Shown piece by piece: positions 15,357-24,110 of a DNA stretch of 64,000 bases (within the stretch, counting starts at the first letter, position 1; every line of letters starts with the position of its first letter). The translations under genes and the position numbers were made by a program. Where the stretch lies: contig NZ_LMHC01000001.1 in the NCBI RefSeq assembly GCF_001427665.1, positions 850,684 to 914,683 on the forward strand. The letters run 5' to 3'. Below the pieces are notes generated by a model. That model was not told where the DNA came from, ran no database searches, and saw only the letters and a list, made by a program, of their open reading frames with translations. This stretch comes from Caulobacter sp. Root655. Lineage in GTDB: Bacteria; Pseudomonadota; Alphaproteobacteria; Caulobacterales; Caulobacteraceae.

Positions 15357-18179
15357 CTAGAACGACTTGGTCAGGCTGACGCCGTAGAGGCGCGGTTCCA
15401 GCGTGATCAGGTTGGTGAACAGGCCCGAGCTGTCGTCGGTGGTGTAGGCGTCGGTGATCGGCGTCTTGTTGCTCAGGTTCTTGACGTAGGCGTCGATCTG
15501 CAGACCCCAGTCGGGCTTTTCGACCTTCAGGGTGATGTTGGCGTTGTTCCACGATTTCAGTTGGTCATAGGCGGTGTTGTAGACCCGCGTGTACTGCTTG
15601 CTCTGGCGGTAATAGTCGCCGCGCAGGGTGGCCGACCAGCCGTCGGCGAAGTCCCAGGTGTATTGGGCGCCGACCGAGGTGGTCCAATGCGGCGAGTTGG
15701 GCAGTTCGTTGCCGCCCAGATTCGCCGCCGTGCCCTCGATCGAATAGCCCGGGCCGTAGTTGAACAGGCCCGTGGCGTTGGCCAGGAAGGCCGCCGTGCC
15801 GGCCGGCAGGCCCGCGCCGCCCGCCGCGGCGGGGGTTTGCAGGAAGGCCTGGTAGACCGCCGCGCCGCCGCAGGCGAACGGGATGGTGGCCCCCGCGCCA
15901 GCCGCGATGATCGTCGCCACCCCGGCGGTGGTCAGCACGCAGTTGGAGCCGACCGCGACGTTGGGCAGGCTGGGGCCCGCCTTGACCACGGTGTAGAGCG
16001 GGTTGCTCTGCGTGCGGTTCATGGTGTCGATGGACGAGACGCCGCTGGCGATCTTGGTGTGCAGATAGCCGACGTTGGCGTTGAGCTTCAGGTTGTGGAC
16101 CGGCGACCAGACCGACTCCAGTTCCAGGCCGTAGACCGTGGCGTTGACGTTCTCGTTGACCGAGGTGCGGTTGACGATCTTGGAGATCTGGTAGCCCTGA
16201 TAGTCATAGTAGAAGCCGGTGGCGTTCAGCATCACGCTGCCGCCCATCAGGGTGTTCTTCGATCCCAGCTCGAAGGCGTTGACGAATTCCGGGTCGAACT
16301 GCGGCTTGACGCTGGCCGAGCCGGCCGCCGCGGGCGGGTTGGAGCCGCCGCCCTTGTAGCCCTTGGAATAGAAGGCGTAGAGCAGGTTGTCGTCGGTCAG
16401 CTTGTAGTCGAAGCCGAAGCGGCCGGTCAGTTCGTCGAAGACCGACTTTTCTTCCGGCGTCGTCGTGCTCTGCTTCAGGCCGATGCCTGGCGACAGCAGG
16501 ACGGTGTCGTAGACCTGCAGGCGCTTGTCGTCGTGGGTGCGGCGCAGGCCCAGGGTGAACTTCAGTTTCTCGTTGGCCTGCCAGTACAGCTCGCCGAAGA
16601 TGGCGTTCGACTTCAGGTGATAGGGCGAGCGGTTGTCATAATAGTTGTGGCCGCTGCCGTCCGGGGTGGCGTTCGGGTCGATGCCGATACAGCTGGTCGG
16701 CAGGGTCACCGGGTTGCAGTTGGGATTGCCGGTCCGCTGGAAGTTCAGGGCCAGGGCCGACAGGGTCAGCGAGTTGCCGATCACGTAGTAGTCGGTGGTG
16801 GTCTTGTAGTCGAAATAGATGCCGCCGATGTTGAAGTTCAGCGGACCGTCGAAGGCCGACTGCAGGCGGAACTCCTGGCTGAACTGCTTGGAGTTGCCCG
16901 ACGACACGTCGAGCGTCGTGAACTTGTTGGTCGTGCCGACCTGCGGGTCGGTGAAGAAGCCGCCGGGGGTCAGGCCCGTGCTGTTGAACGGCACGGTCGA
17001 GACGTTCCGATTGTAGTCCAGCTTCGTATAGACCTTGCCCTTGCTGTACGAGGTCATGGCCGTGAAGGTCAGGTTCTCGGTCAGGTCGTAGGCCAGGTTG
17101 AACTGGTAGATGTCCGACTTCGACTGGTAGATCGGGTCGAACAGCGACTCGATTTCGCGCAGGTTGCGGCTGGTGGTGTCGCCGGCGTTGGCGTCGCCGC
17201 TGGTGAAGCCGAAGATGTTGCCCAGTTCGCCGGTCAGGGTGCCCGAGGTGTTGACCGTGCCGTAGGCGCTGTCGCCGTACAGCGAGGCGGACAGGCAGCC
17301 CTGGGACAGGAAGCGCCGCGCCACGCCGCTGGGTACGCCGCCGACCGTGGCCGGGCCGAGGTCCTTGGTGCAGAGCTGCTTGCCGACGCGGGAGCGGCTG
17401 TCGTCCTCGTCGAAGTGCTCCCACATGAAGTTGGTGCGCAGCGACTCGATCGGGTTGAACATCACCGACACGCGGGTCGAATAGAGCTCGCGGTCGTCGA
17501 CCTTGTGGCTGTTGAAGGTGTTGGTGGCGAAGCCGTCGCGCTTCAGGTAGTTGCCCGCCACCCGGACGGCCAGCTTGTCGCCGAAGATCGGCATGTTGAT
17601 CATGCCGCGCAGCTTCTGGGTGCCGTAGTTGCCGACCTCGGCGCGGATGTTGGCCTCGAACTCGTCGGTCGGCTTGGCGGTGATGATGTTGACCACGCCG
17701 CCGGTGGCGTTGCGGCCGTACAGCGTGCCTTGCGGGCCGCGCAGCACTTCGACGCGCTCCACGTCGAAGAACTCGGCGTCGAACAGGTTGCCCGACTGCA
17801 GGGGCGCGTTGTTCTCATGGACGCCGACGCCGCCATCGGTCGAGACGCCGACGGCCTTGTTGCCGATGCCGCGGATCGCGAAGTTGAAGCTGTTGGTGAA
17901 GTTGCCCTTGGCGAAGCTGACGTTCGGGATGGCCTGCATCAGGTTGGGGCCGCCGTCGATCTTCTGCGCTTCCAGGGTGTCCTGGCTGAAGGCGGAGACC
18001 GCGATCGGCACGTCCTGAAGGGCTTCCTCCTTCTTCTGAGCGGTGACGACCAGTTCCTCGAGCACGTTGCCCCCGCCTTGTGGGGCGGTCTGGGCGAAGG
18101 CTGGGGCGGCGACGGCTGCGAGCACGGCCGCCGAAGCGCCCATGGCCAGCAGGCTCCGCATACGCAGAGATTGCGACAT
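15357..18179 (-). CDS. TonB-dependent outer-membrane receptor
   Basis: 940 residues. A signal peptide (residues 1-29, ending APAFAQ) precedes a TonB-box-like LEELVVTAQKKEE and a plug domain (IPNVSFAKGN, IRGIGNKAVGV, RVEVLRGPQGTLYGRNATGG). The rest is a 22-strand barrel ending in GVSLTKSF with a terminal Phe for BAM recognition. It takes up a substrate from outside using TonB/ExbBD energy; the substrate is unknown because no transport or hydrolase gene is beside it. ATG 18179 has AGGGAGGGAATAG upstream and starts a perfect signal peptide. A small loop region (about 785-830) is rich in Ala/Gly and likely surface exposed. Confidence 0.92.
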   Translation of the reverse strand: MSQSLRMRSLLAMGASAAVLAAVAAPAFAQTAPQGGGNVLEELVVTAQKKEEALQDVPIAVSAFSQDTLEAQKIDGGPNLMQAIPNVSFAKGNFTNSFNFAIRGIGNKAVGVSTDGGVGVHENNAPLQSGNLFDAEFFDVERVEVLRGPQGTLYGRNATGGVVNIITAKPTDEFEANIRAEVGNYGTQKLRGMINMPIFGDKLAVRVAGNYLKRDGFATNTFNSHKVDDRELYSTRVSVMFNPIESLRTNFMWEHFDEDDSRSRVGKQLCTKDLGPATVGGVPSGVARRFLSQGCLSASLYGDSAYGTVNTSGTLTGELGNIFGFTSGDANAGDTTSRNLREIESLFDPIYQSKSDIYQFNLAYDLTENLTFTAMTSYSKGKVYTKLDYNRNVSTVPFNSTGLTPGGFFTDPQVGTTNKFTTLDVSSGNSKQFSQEFRLQSAFDGPLNFNIGGIYFDYKTTTDYYVIGNSLTLSALALNFQRTGNPNCNPVTLPTSCIGIDPNATPDGSGHNYYDNRSPYHLKSNAIFGELYWQANEKLKFTLGLRRTHDDKRLQVYDTVLLSPGIGLKQSTTTPEEKSVFDELTGRFGFDYKLTDDNLLYAFYSKGYKGGGSNPPAAAGSASVKPQFDPEFVNAFELGSKNTLMGGSVMLNATGFYYDYQGYQISKIVNRTSVNENVNATVYGLELESVWSPVHNLKLNANVGYLHTKIASGVSSIDTMNRTQSNPLYTVVKAGPSLPNVAVGSNCVLTTAGVATIIAAGAGATIPFACGGAAVYQAFLQTPAAAGGAGLPAGTAAFLANATGLFNYGPGYSIEGTAANLGGNELPNSPHWTTSVGAQYTWDFADGWSATLRGDYYRQSKQYTRVYNTAYDQLKSWNNANITLKVEKPDWGLQIDAYVKNLSNKTPITDAYTTDDSSGLFTNLITLEPRLYGVSLTKSF

Positions 18180-18705
18180 TCTATTCCCTCCCTGGACGTC
18201 GCGGCTCCTTATGACGGATCCTGCGGACGTCGCGTTGTTTCCTCGGCGCCATACTTTTGTGCACCACGCGGGGTGTACGGCAAACCCTTCGCAGCATAAA
18301 CGGATTGCATACTTGGTAACTTGGCCTGTCAACCGGCCTTGGCGTAAGTAATCATCGATAGGTTACGCCTTTTCACTTTACCTAAGGTCACATTCACCTG
18401 AGGCGGGTAAGTTTTCGGAGAAATTAGAAAAGAGGGTTCGGCGCCTGACGTTGCGTCAAGCGTGGATCCGGGCCCCGATCCCGTGCGTGGACTAGGCTCA
18501 CGCGCCATCCATACTGTCCTATTCGCGCTGAAGGTACAGTCCAAATATCGGCGTTCGAAACGATTGTTTCACACGTGATGAGCCGGGGACACACACACTC
18601 ATGGCGGGACCTGCGCGAGCCCGGCCGGGGCCTTGCCGTGAGCGCGTGTGTCGCCATCGGCGTCCCCCACGTGCCAATCCCGGCGGCCTCGTGTAGAGAG
18701 GGGCC
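18180..18705. other. Gene-free divergent control region between TonB receptor and queC
   Basis: These 526 bases are clearly lower in GC around 18290-18430 than the flanks. They contain the dyad GGCGTAA (18341) and TTACGCC (18363) with a 15-base spacer, and two CCTNAGG boxes in the next 50 bases. No credible reading frame or RNA gene was seen. It probably carries the promoters of both divergent genes. No preQ1 riboswitch fold was recognised by eye. Confidence 0.55.
18341..18369. promoter_or_regulatory. Spaced dyad in TonB-receptor/queC divergent region
   Basis: GGCGTAA and TTACGCC are perfect 7-bp arms separated by 15 bases in the AT-rich part of the intergenic region, about 165 bp before the receptor start. 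Candidate repressor site; binder unknown. Confidence 0.35.
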
Positions 18706-19467
18706 ATGTCCACCTTCCAAGTTTCCGCGGCTTCCGGCGCTTCGCCTGGAGCGCGCCCCGACGCCGCCCTGGTGCTGTTCTCCGGCGGCCAGGACAGCAG
18801 CGTCTGCCTGGCCTGGGCCCTGGAGCGCTACGCCCGGGTCGAGACCGTCGGCTTCGACTACGGCCAGCGCCATGTCATCGAGATGCAGGCCCGGGTCGCC
18901 GTGCGCCACCAGATGGCCGAGCGCTTCCCGCACTGGGCCGACCGGCTGGGCGAGGATCACGTGCTGGACCTCAAGGGTTTCGGCGCGGTGGCCCAGTCGG
19001 CCCTGACCGCCGACGTCGCCATCGAGATGACCGAGCGCGGCCTGCCCTCGACCTTCGTGCCCGGCCGCAACCTGGTGTTCCTGATCTACGCCGCCGCCCT
19101 GGCCGATCGCCGGGGCCTGGGGGCTCTGGTCGGTGGCATGTGCGAGACCGACTTCTCGGGCTATCCCGACTGCCGCCGCGACACCCTGGACGCCATGCAG
19201 AGCGCCCTGAACCTGGGCATGGACCGCGACTTCGTCATCGAGACCCCGCTGATGAAGCTGACGAAAGCGCAGACCTGGGCTCTGGCCAAACAGCTGGGCG
19301 GCGAGGACCTGGTCGACCTGATCGTGGTCGAGAGCCACACCTGCTACCAGGGCGAACGCGGCGAACTGCACGCCTGGGGGCATGGGTGCGGGGAATGCCC
19401 CGCGTGCGAGCTGCGCCAGCGGGGGTATGAGGAATGGGACGCAAGCGGGCGTCTTGAACTCGCATGA
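18706..19467 (+). CDS. queC: 7-cyano-7-deazaguanine synthase
   Basis: 253 residues. Converts 7-carboxy-7-deazaguanine plus ammonia and ATP to preQ0 for queuosine. The ATP pyrophosphatase loop is [17 protein letters not shown], and FDYGQRH is the next family motif. The C-terminal zinc site uses SHTCYQGE and [16 protein letters not shown] 18706 gives the family length. queE follows after a B repeat and queD after that, so three steps of the pathway lie in a row. GTP cyclohydrolase and the later enzymes are not in the window. Confidence 0.95.
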   Translation: MSTFQVSAASGASPGARPDAALVLFSGGQDSSVCLAWALERYARVETVGFDYGQRHVIEMQARVAVRHQMAERFPHWADRLGEDHVLDLKGFGAVAQSALTADVAIEMTERGLPSTFVPGRNLVFLIYAAALADRRGLGALVGGMCETDFSGYPDCRRDTLDAMQSALNLGMDRDFVIETPLMKLTKAQTWALAKQLGGEDLVDLIVVESHTCYQGERGELHAWGHGCGECPACELRQRGYEEWDASGRLELA

Positions 19468-19484
19468 TCGTGCCTCATTTTTCC

Positions 19485-19569
19485 GTTTTCCCGGCGAAGG
19501 CCGGGACCCAGATTCATCCTGGGTGTCTCGTGGGTTTCACCTGGGCCCCGACCTTCGTCGGGGAAACGG
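19485..19569. repeat. Palindromic intergenic repeat, family B (diverged)
   Basis: CCGTTTTCCCGGCGAAGGCC at the left pairs with the right arm ending CGTCGGGGAAACGG, and inner GACCCAGAT faces CTGGGCCCC. It lies between queC and queE and is a diverged, shorter member of the B family. Confidence 0.65.
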
Positions 19570-19600
19570 GTTTGGGTTGGCTTGAGGTCGGCGCCGTTCG

Positions 19601-20233
19601 ATGACCTACTCCGTCAAGGAAATCTTCCTCACCCTGCAGGGCGAGGGCGGGCAGGCTGGTAAGGCGGCGGTGTTCTGCCGGTTCGCCGGCTGCAACCTGT
19701 GGACCGGCCGTGAGCAGGATCGCGCCAAGGCCGTCTGCACGTTCTGCGACACCGACTTCGTGGGCACGGACGGCGAGGGCGGCGGCAAGTTCGCCACGGC
19801 CGACCTGCTGGCCGAGGCGGTGGAAGCCGCCTGGACCGGTGGCCTCGACGACCGCCTGGTGGTCTGCACCGGCGGCGAGCCGCTGCTGCAGCTGGACGCC
19901 GCCGCCATCGACGCCCTGCACGCCCGCGGCTTCATGATCGCGGTCGAGAGCAACGGCACGCTCGAAGCGCCCGAAGGAATCGACTGGGTCTGCGTCAGCC
20001 CCAAGGCCGACGCCCCCGTCGTCCAGACACGGGGGCAGGAGCTGAAGCTGGTCTACCCGCAGGACAAGGCCCTGCCGGAACGCTTCGCGACCCTGGATTT
20101 CGAGCGTTTCTACCTGCAGCCGATGGACGGGCCGGACCGCGAGCGCAACACGCAATTGGCCGTCGCCTATTGCCTTTCGCACCCACAATGGCGTTTAAGC
20201 GTCCAGACGCACAAATATCTCGGCCTGCCCTGA
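19601..20233 (+). CDS. queE: 7-carboxy-7-deazaguanine synthase (radical SAM)
   Basis: 210 residues. Rearranges 6-carboxy-tetrahydropterin to 7-carboxy-7-deazaguanine with a [4Fe-4S] cluster and S-adenosylmethionine. The cluster Cys are C31, C46 and C49 (Cx14Cx2C), the extended spacing known for one QueE clade, not the usual CxxxCxxC. FLTLQGEGGQAG precedes it and VVCTGGEPLLQ, ESNGT and CVSPKA follow. ATG 19601 has GAGG upstream. It stands between queC and queD. Confidence 0.93.
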   Translation: MTYSVKEIFLTLQGEGGQAGKAAVFCRFAGCNLWTGREQDRAKAVCTFCDTDFVGTDGEGGGKFATADLLAEAVEAAWTGGLDDRLVVCTGGEPLLQLDAAAIDALHARGFMIAVESNGTLEAPEGIDWVCVSPKADAPVVQTRGQELKLVYPQDKALPERFATLDFERFYLQPMDGPDRERNTQLAVAYCLSHPQWRLSVQTHKYLGLP

Positions 20234-20306
20234 CGGATAAGGCGCTCGACCTGGTGACAGGGTCGAGCCGCTAGAGCCTCCCAGGCCTTGTCAAAAGAAG
20301 TACCTG

Positions 20307-20672
20307 ATGAAGCCCGTCTTCGAGATCACGAAGGCCGCGCATTTCGACGCGGCGCATTACATCGAGCAAGGTCCCGCCGACCATCGCTACCGCAAGCTGC
20401 ACGGCCACTCGTTCAAGGTCGAGGCCAGCGTGCGCGGGACCATGCAGGTCGCCGGCTGGGTCGCCGACCTCGACGGCCTGGACGCGGCGCTGAAGGCGGT
20501 GGCCGCCGAGCTGGACCACGGCCTGCTCAACGACCGCCCCGGCCTGGAGAGCCCCACCCTGGAGCGCCTCTGCCTCTATTTCGCCGACCGCCTGACGCCC
20601 CGGTTTCCGGGCCTGTCGCGCGTGGTGATCTCGCGCCCGACGATCGGCGAGAGCTGCGCGCTGGTGCTGTAG
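20307..20672 (+). CDS. queD: QueD/6-pyruvoyltetrahydropterin synthase-like protein lacking the catalytic Cys
   Basis: 121 residues. QueD converts dihydroneopterin triphosphate to 6-carboxy-tetrahydropterin, the substrate of QueE. Zinc ligands are present: His17 in FDAAHY and His32/His34 in LHGHSF. The LDHGLLND segment retains the Asp/His pair. The position of E. coli QueD Cys27 (KCGRLHGH) is here Tyr28 (HRYRKLHGH, identical spacing), and the C-terminal substrate-binding Glu (KET in E. coli) is replaced in SRPTIGES. It is placed in the pathway by context, but its chemistry may differ or another QueD may exist elsewhere. ATG 20307 fits the family start. Confidence 0.8.
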   Translation: MKPVFEITKAAHFDAAHYIEQGPADHRYRKLHGHSFKVEASVRGTMQVAGWVADLDGLDAALKAVAAELDHGLLNDRPGLESPTLERLCLYFADRLTPRFPGLSRVVISRPTIGESCALVL

Positions 20673-20675
20673 TTC

Positions 20676-20700
20676 ACCCTCTCCCTATGGGAGAGGGTTT
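20676..20700 (+). terminator. Hairpin with T-run after queD
   Basis: ACCCTCTCCC, TAT loop, GGGAGAGGGT then TTT: 10-bp perfect stem starting 4 bp after the queD stop. The arms look like the terminal hairpin of family A, so it may be a repeat fragment serving as terminator. Confidence 0.65.
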
Positions 20701-20756
20701 TCACGCGCGGTCTCGTGCCCTATCCCTACCGTCCATGACGCCGGGGAAAGCCGCGA

Positions 20757-21125
20757 ATGCTCTTCATGCTGATCTGCTACAACAACGAGGCCCAGGTCAT
20801 GGGCTGGACCCAGGAAGAGGACGACGCCGTCATGGGCCGGCTCTCGGTCGTCCATGACAAGCTGATCGCCGAGGGCAAGCTGGGCCCGTCCGGCCGGCTG
20901 CAGGCCACCGGCAGCGCCAAGACCCTGGTGAAGTCCGATCCGCCCTTCGTGCACGACGGCCCCTATGCCGAGACCAAGGAGCAGTTCCTGGGCTTCTACG
21001 TGATCGACGTCGCCGACATGGACGACGCCCTCGATGTCGCCCGCCAGCTGGGCAAGGCCAATCCCGGCGGCGCCTACGAGGTGCGGCCGATGCGGCTGTA
21101 CGCGCCGGGCGAGGCGGTGGGGTAG
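20757..21125 (+). CDS. YCII/DGPF-domain protein
   Basis: 122 residues of the YCII-related family. Typical motifs: MLFMLICYNNEAQ at the N-terminus, ASGRL-like GPSGRLQATGSAKTL, and the DGPF signature DGPYAETKEQFLGFYVIDV. Often encoded beside ECF sigma factors, but none is here. Function unknown; a dimeric ferredoxin-like fold is expected. Start ATG 20757 agrees with the family. Confidence 0.85.
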   Translation: MLFMLICYNNEAQVMGWTQEEDDAVMGRLSVVHDKLIAEGKLGPSGRLQATGSAKTLVKSDPPFVHDGPYAETKEQFLGFYVIDVADMDDALDVARQLGKANPGGAYEVRPMRLYAPGEAVG

Positions 21126-21173
21126 GCTTGGCGTTGAAGGCTGGGCGTTGAAGGCTGGGCGGGTCTGGAGCCG

Positions 21174-22604
21174 TCACGGCAGGCGCGGGGCGATCATTTC
21201 GCGGCCGTTCTGGTGCAGGGTCAGGCTGGTCGCCTTGCCGTCGGGGCCGACCTCGAAATGGGCTTGGGCGTCGACCACCTTCCAGAAGAAGTCGGTCGGG
21301 TTTTCGGCGAAGATCTCGAATATCGGCTGACCGGTCAGCTGGGCCATCAGCCGCTTGTCCTGCCGGGTGACGGTGACCAGCATCGCCGGCGTCAGCTGGT
21401 ACTGACCGACATAGCGGTCGAGGATCTCGGTCGCGACCGGAACCGTCTGGCGGGGCGGGGCGGACTTGGAGACGGGCGCGCCGGTCAGGACGTACATGCC
21501 GATGTCGTCGCCGCCGACGTCGTTGGAGGTGTTCATCAGGACCACGACGCCCACGCCCCGCGCCTTGTCGAAGCCCACGAAACTGCGGAAACCGCCGGTG
21601 CCGCCATTGTGCCAGACGATCTCGCCAGCGGGGTCTCCGGACGCTCCAGGCCCGGGCGAGATGTGCCAGCCCAGTGCGACCTTCAGGTTTCCGCCCGCCG
21701 GGCGGCGTGGGACCAACTGGTCGGCCATGGCTCCCTTCAGCGGCGTGTCGACATAGCCCAACTCCGCCGCCAGGAAGGCCAGCAGGTCGTTGGCGGTGGA
21801 GTGCAAGGCACCCGCCCCGGCCAGGGCGTCGAGATCCCAATAAGGCGTCGGCGACAGGCCGCTGTCATGGCCCACGGCCAGGCGGGCCTTCTGGGCCGGG
21901 GTCAGGGTGATCGTCGTGTCCTTCAGGCCCAGAGGCCCGGTGATCCGCGCCTGGACCAGGTCGGCGTAGGACGTTCTCGCCCGCCGCGCCAGAAGTTGGC
22001 CCAGCAGGCCCACGCCGAGGTTGGAATAGCCATAGGTCGTACCGATGTCGCTGTTCAGGGGCGCGGTGGGCAGGAAGGCGTAGAGTTTGGCGTCGTCATA
22101 GTCGGCGTAGGGATTGCTCGGATCCCTGGGCGTGAAGTTGCCCGGTATCCGGGGCAGGCCGGAGGTGTGGGTGGCCAGGTCGATCAGCGTGATCTGGCGG
22201 CCGCCGCGCTGGGGCAGGCTGACACCCGGCGGCAGGTACTTGGCGGCCGGGTCGTCGAGCGCCACCGCGCCGCGCCGAACCATGTCGGCCAGCAGCAGCG
22301 ACGTGAAGACCTTGGTCACCGAGCCGATCTCGAACTCGGTGTCGCCATCCAGCGGCCGGGTATCGCCGGCGCCGCGCGCGCCGGTCACGATGATGTGGCG
22401 GCCCTTGGCGTCGATCACCCCCACCACCACGCCGATCGTGCGCCGCTCGGTCTCGACCCGGGTCTTGAGAATGGCCGCGATCTCGGCCTCGCTAGGCGGG
22501 GCAGCCGCCGCCGCCGGCGCCGCGTTCCCCGTCGCCGCCGTCATGGTGAGCATAATTGCGGCGAGCCCGCCCAGGACCCGTTTCGTCAGGCCGTTCTCGA
22601 ACAT
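21174..22604 (-). CDS. Exported serine beta-lactamase-like hydrolase
   Basis: 476 residues. A signal peptide (about 1-28, ending GNAA) precedes a class-C beta-lactamase/penicillin-binding fold. The nucleophile motif is SVTK (in FEIGSVTKVFTSLLL), followed by YSN (in YGYSNLGVG) and HNG (in IVWHNGGTGGFRS), the third box. A C-terminal domain (about 375-476) resembles the DUF3471-type beta domain of these proteins. Likely a periplasmic esterase or D-amino-acid peptidase; beta-lactam hydrolysis cannot be assumed. It is convergent with the DGPF gene. Confidence 0.87.
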   Translation of the reverse strand: MFENGLTKRVLGGLAAIMLTMTAATGNAAPAAAAAPPSEAEIAAILKTRVETERRTIGVVVGVIDAKGRHIIVTGARGAGDTRPLDGDTEFEIGSVTKVFTSLLLADMVRRGAVALDDPAAKYLPPGVSLPQRGGRQITLIDLATHTSGLPRIPGNFTPRDPSNPYADYDDAKLYAFLPTAPLNSDIGTTYGYSNLGVGLLGQLLARRARTSYADLVQARITGPLGLKDTTITLTPAQKARLAVGHDSGLSPTPYWDLDALAGAGALHSTANDLLAFLAAELGYVDTPLKGAMADQLVPRRPAGGNLKVALGWHISPGPGASGDPAGEIVWHNGGTGGFRSFVGFDKARGVGVVVLMNTSNDVGGDDIGMYVLTGAPVSKSAPPRQTVPVATEILDRYVGQYQLTPAMLVTVTRQDKRLMAQLTGQPIFEIFAENPTDFFWKVVDAQAHFEVGPDGKATSLTLHQNGREMIAPRLP

Positions 22605-22705
22605 GATCGATCACCCACCGCTGTATGGCGGCGCCATCTGACGTTGTGCGAGGCGTCAGCGCAAGATGAGTCGATAAGCGGAAGGCGTCTTGCGGCGGCC
22701 CGAGC

Positions 22706-22936
22706 CTAGTCGCGCCGCTGCTTCTTCCATTCCTTGAATTCGCGCTTTTCGCGGTCCTCCTTGCTCTCGCCCGGGACGACCGCCTTGCCGGTGGCGACCA
22801 CCACCTTGGCGCCCGTGCCGACCACGGCTCCGGCCGCCCCGACCACGGCGCCGCCGGCCGCGACGGCCAGGCAGCCCTGGGCGCCGAGCGCGACGGCCAG
22901 CAGGGATAGGGCGAGGGTGACGCGGCGGACGGTCAT
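22706..22936 (-). CDS. Small lipoprotein, unknown function
   Basis: 76 residues: signal sequence with lipobox LGAQGC (Cys22), then an Ala/Gly/Val-rich hydrophobic stretch like a glycine-zipper (AAGGAVVGAAGAVVGTG) and a highly charged tail KEDREKREFKEWKKQRRD. Similar tiny lipoproteins recur in Caulobacterales, with unknown role. It ends 101 bp from the beta-lactamase-like gene in the same direction. Confidence 0.75.
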   Translation of the reverse strand: MTVRRVTLALSLLAVALGAQGCLAVAAGGAVVGAAGAVVGTGAKVVVATGKAVVPGESKEDREKREFKEWKKQRRD

Positions 22937-23026
22937 GGCGGGTACTCACGGGAAAACCAGGGATCGCCTTCTAGCCCGGCGCGGCGCCAGGGTCGCCGCG
23001 TCCGATGGCCGCTATGTGTCCGCCGA

Positions 23027-23533
23027 TCAGTACGATGCTTCCGCGACCCCCGGATCACCGCAGCGCCGCCAGGGACCGGTGAAGCCCGGGTCCTGCCGCC
23101 GGCGGCGGTCGGGGCCGAAATAGGTCTCGCAGCGGATGTAGGGGCGGGGGTGCTCGACGATCAGGTTGATGCGGTGGATCACGCCGCGCGCCGTCACCGG
23201 CTTGGCCAGGAACTCGTTGACCCCGACGTCGCGGGCCTCGGCCACCCGGCGCTGGGTGGAATGGCCGGTGATCATGATCACCGGGGCGAACGGGGCGGGG
23301 CTGTCGGGCGAATTGCGCAGCAGGTTGACGAAGTCGATGCCGTCCAGCGGCCCCATGGTCAGGTCGGTCATGATGATGTCGATCGGCGTCTCGCGCAGCA
23401 GATGCAGGGCTTCGGCCCCGTCGAGGGCCTCGAAGACGTGGCGCACGCCCAGCGCCCGCAGGATCTCGGTCAGCAGCATGCGCATGTGCTGATTGTCGTC
23501 GATCAGCAGAATCTTGAGCAGATCGAAGCGCAC
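23027..23533 (-). CDS. Single-domain response regulator with GPxRR tail
   Basis: 168 residues. A receiver domain (1-130) with D12/D13 (LIDDNQH), phospho-acceptor D57 (IMTDLTM), Thr/Ser in MITGHS and Lys in LAKPV. The C-terminal tail contains YFGPDRRRRQDPGFTGPWRR, a motif seen after receiver domains in several alphaproteobacterial regulators; its role is unknown. No output domain, so it likely acts by protein contact. No kinase is adjacent. Confidence 0.88.
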   Translation of the reverse strand: MRFDLLKILLIDDNQHMRMLLTEILRALGVRHVFEALDGAEALHLLRETPIDIIMTDLTMGPLDGIDFVNLLRNSPDSPAPFAPVIMITGHSTQRRVAEARDVGVNEFLAKPVTARGVIHRINLIVEHPRPYIRCETYFGPDRRRRQDPGFTGPWRRCGDPGVAEASY

Positions 23534-23891
23534 GCGTCCTCGGTTCGTCGGTCAGGATCGCGCGGGGGCGCAACCGGGAAGGGAAGGCGCTCCGCGAGGC
23601 CGCCCGACCGGCGAGACATTACGGGGGCGTAATGATCGGTCAACCGGAAATCGGCCGGAAAACTGAGTGTTTTCAGGCGTCAGGCCGAGCGCGGCCGAGG
23701 CTGGCGGGCTCGCGCGGGACGCGGTCCCGATCGTGCGCCGGCAGGAGGGTTCGGCGAGTCTGGCAGCGATCTGGCCGCTCAACTCAAGACTATAGTTAAC
23801 GACAGCGACGGTTGATTACCGTTTGTCAACGAAAAACTCAGGAACGAGTCGCGCGGCGAAGAGTTGAGGGCGTGAAGGAGTTTCAAGTCAC
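23534..23891. other. Gene-free divergent region with small dyads
   Basis: 358 bases between the response regulator and a small gene. It holds CATTACG/CGTAATG around GGGG (23617-23634) and GTTGA/TCAAC spaced by 10 bases near 23811-23830, in a relatively AT-rich end. No coding frame with convincing composition. The promoters of both neighbours probably lie here. Confidence 0.5.
23617..23634. promoter_or_regulatory. CATTACG-GGGG-CGTAATG dyad upstream of response regulator
   Basis: Perfect 7-bp arms around four G, 84-101 bp before the response-regulator start. It could be an operator or a small hairpin; no binder is known. Confidence 0.4.
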
Positions 23892-24104
23892 ATGGCGTCC
23901 CGCGATGATCTCATTAAACGAGAGGCCCTGGAGCTCTGGAGCCAGATGCATGACGAGCCCGCGCCGGAGGTCAGTGGCGGTGAGTTGCTTCAACTCATCT
24001 GCCGTGACCTCGATCTCTTCGCCTACGACCGCGTCCAGTCGCCGTTCCTGCGCCCGACCCTGATCATGCGCCCCGAGGAATGGCCGGAGGCGCGCAAGGG
24101 GTAG
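23892..24104 (+). CDS. Small acidic protein, unknown function
   Basis: 70 residues, no signal or membrane segment. GAAGGAG lies about 10 bp before the ATG at 23892. It reads ASRDDLIKREALELWSQMHD then GGELLQLICRDLDL, with predicted helices. It is convergent with aroC and ends 6 bp from the aroC stop. Not recognised. Confidence 0.65.
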   Translation: MASRDDLIKREALELWSQMHDEPAPEVSGGELLQLICRDLDLFAYDRVQSPFLRPTLIMRPEEWPEARKG

Positions 24105-24110
24105 GACTCT

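Noticed and set aside
21174..22604. Antibiotic resistance call for the beta-lactamase-like gene
   Set aside because: The SxxK, YxN and HxG boxes define a broad serine-hydrolase family with many esterases and peptidases. No AmpR-type regulator is adjacent.
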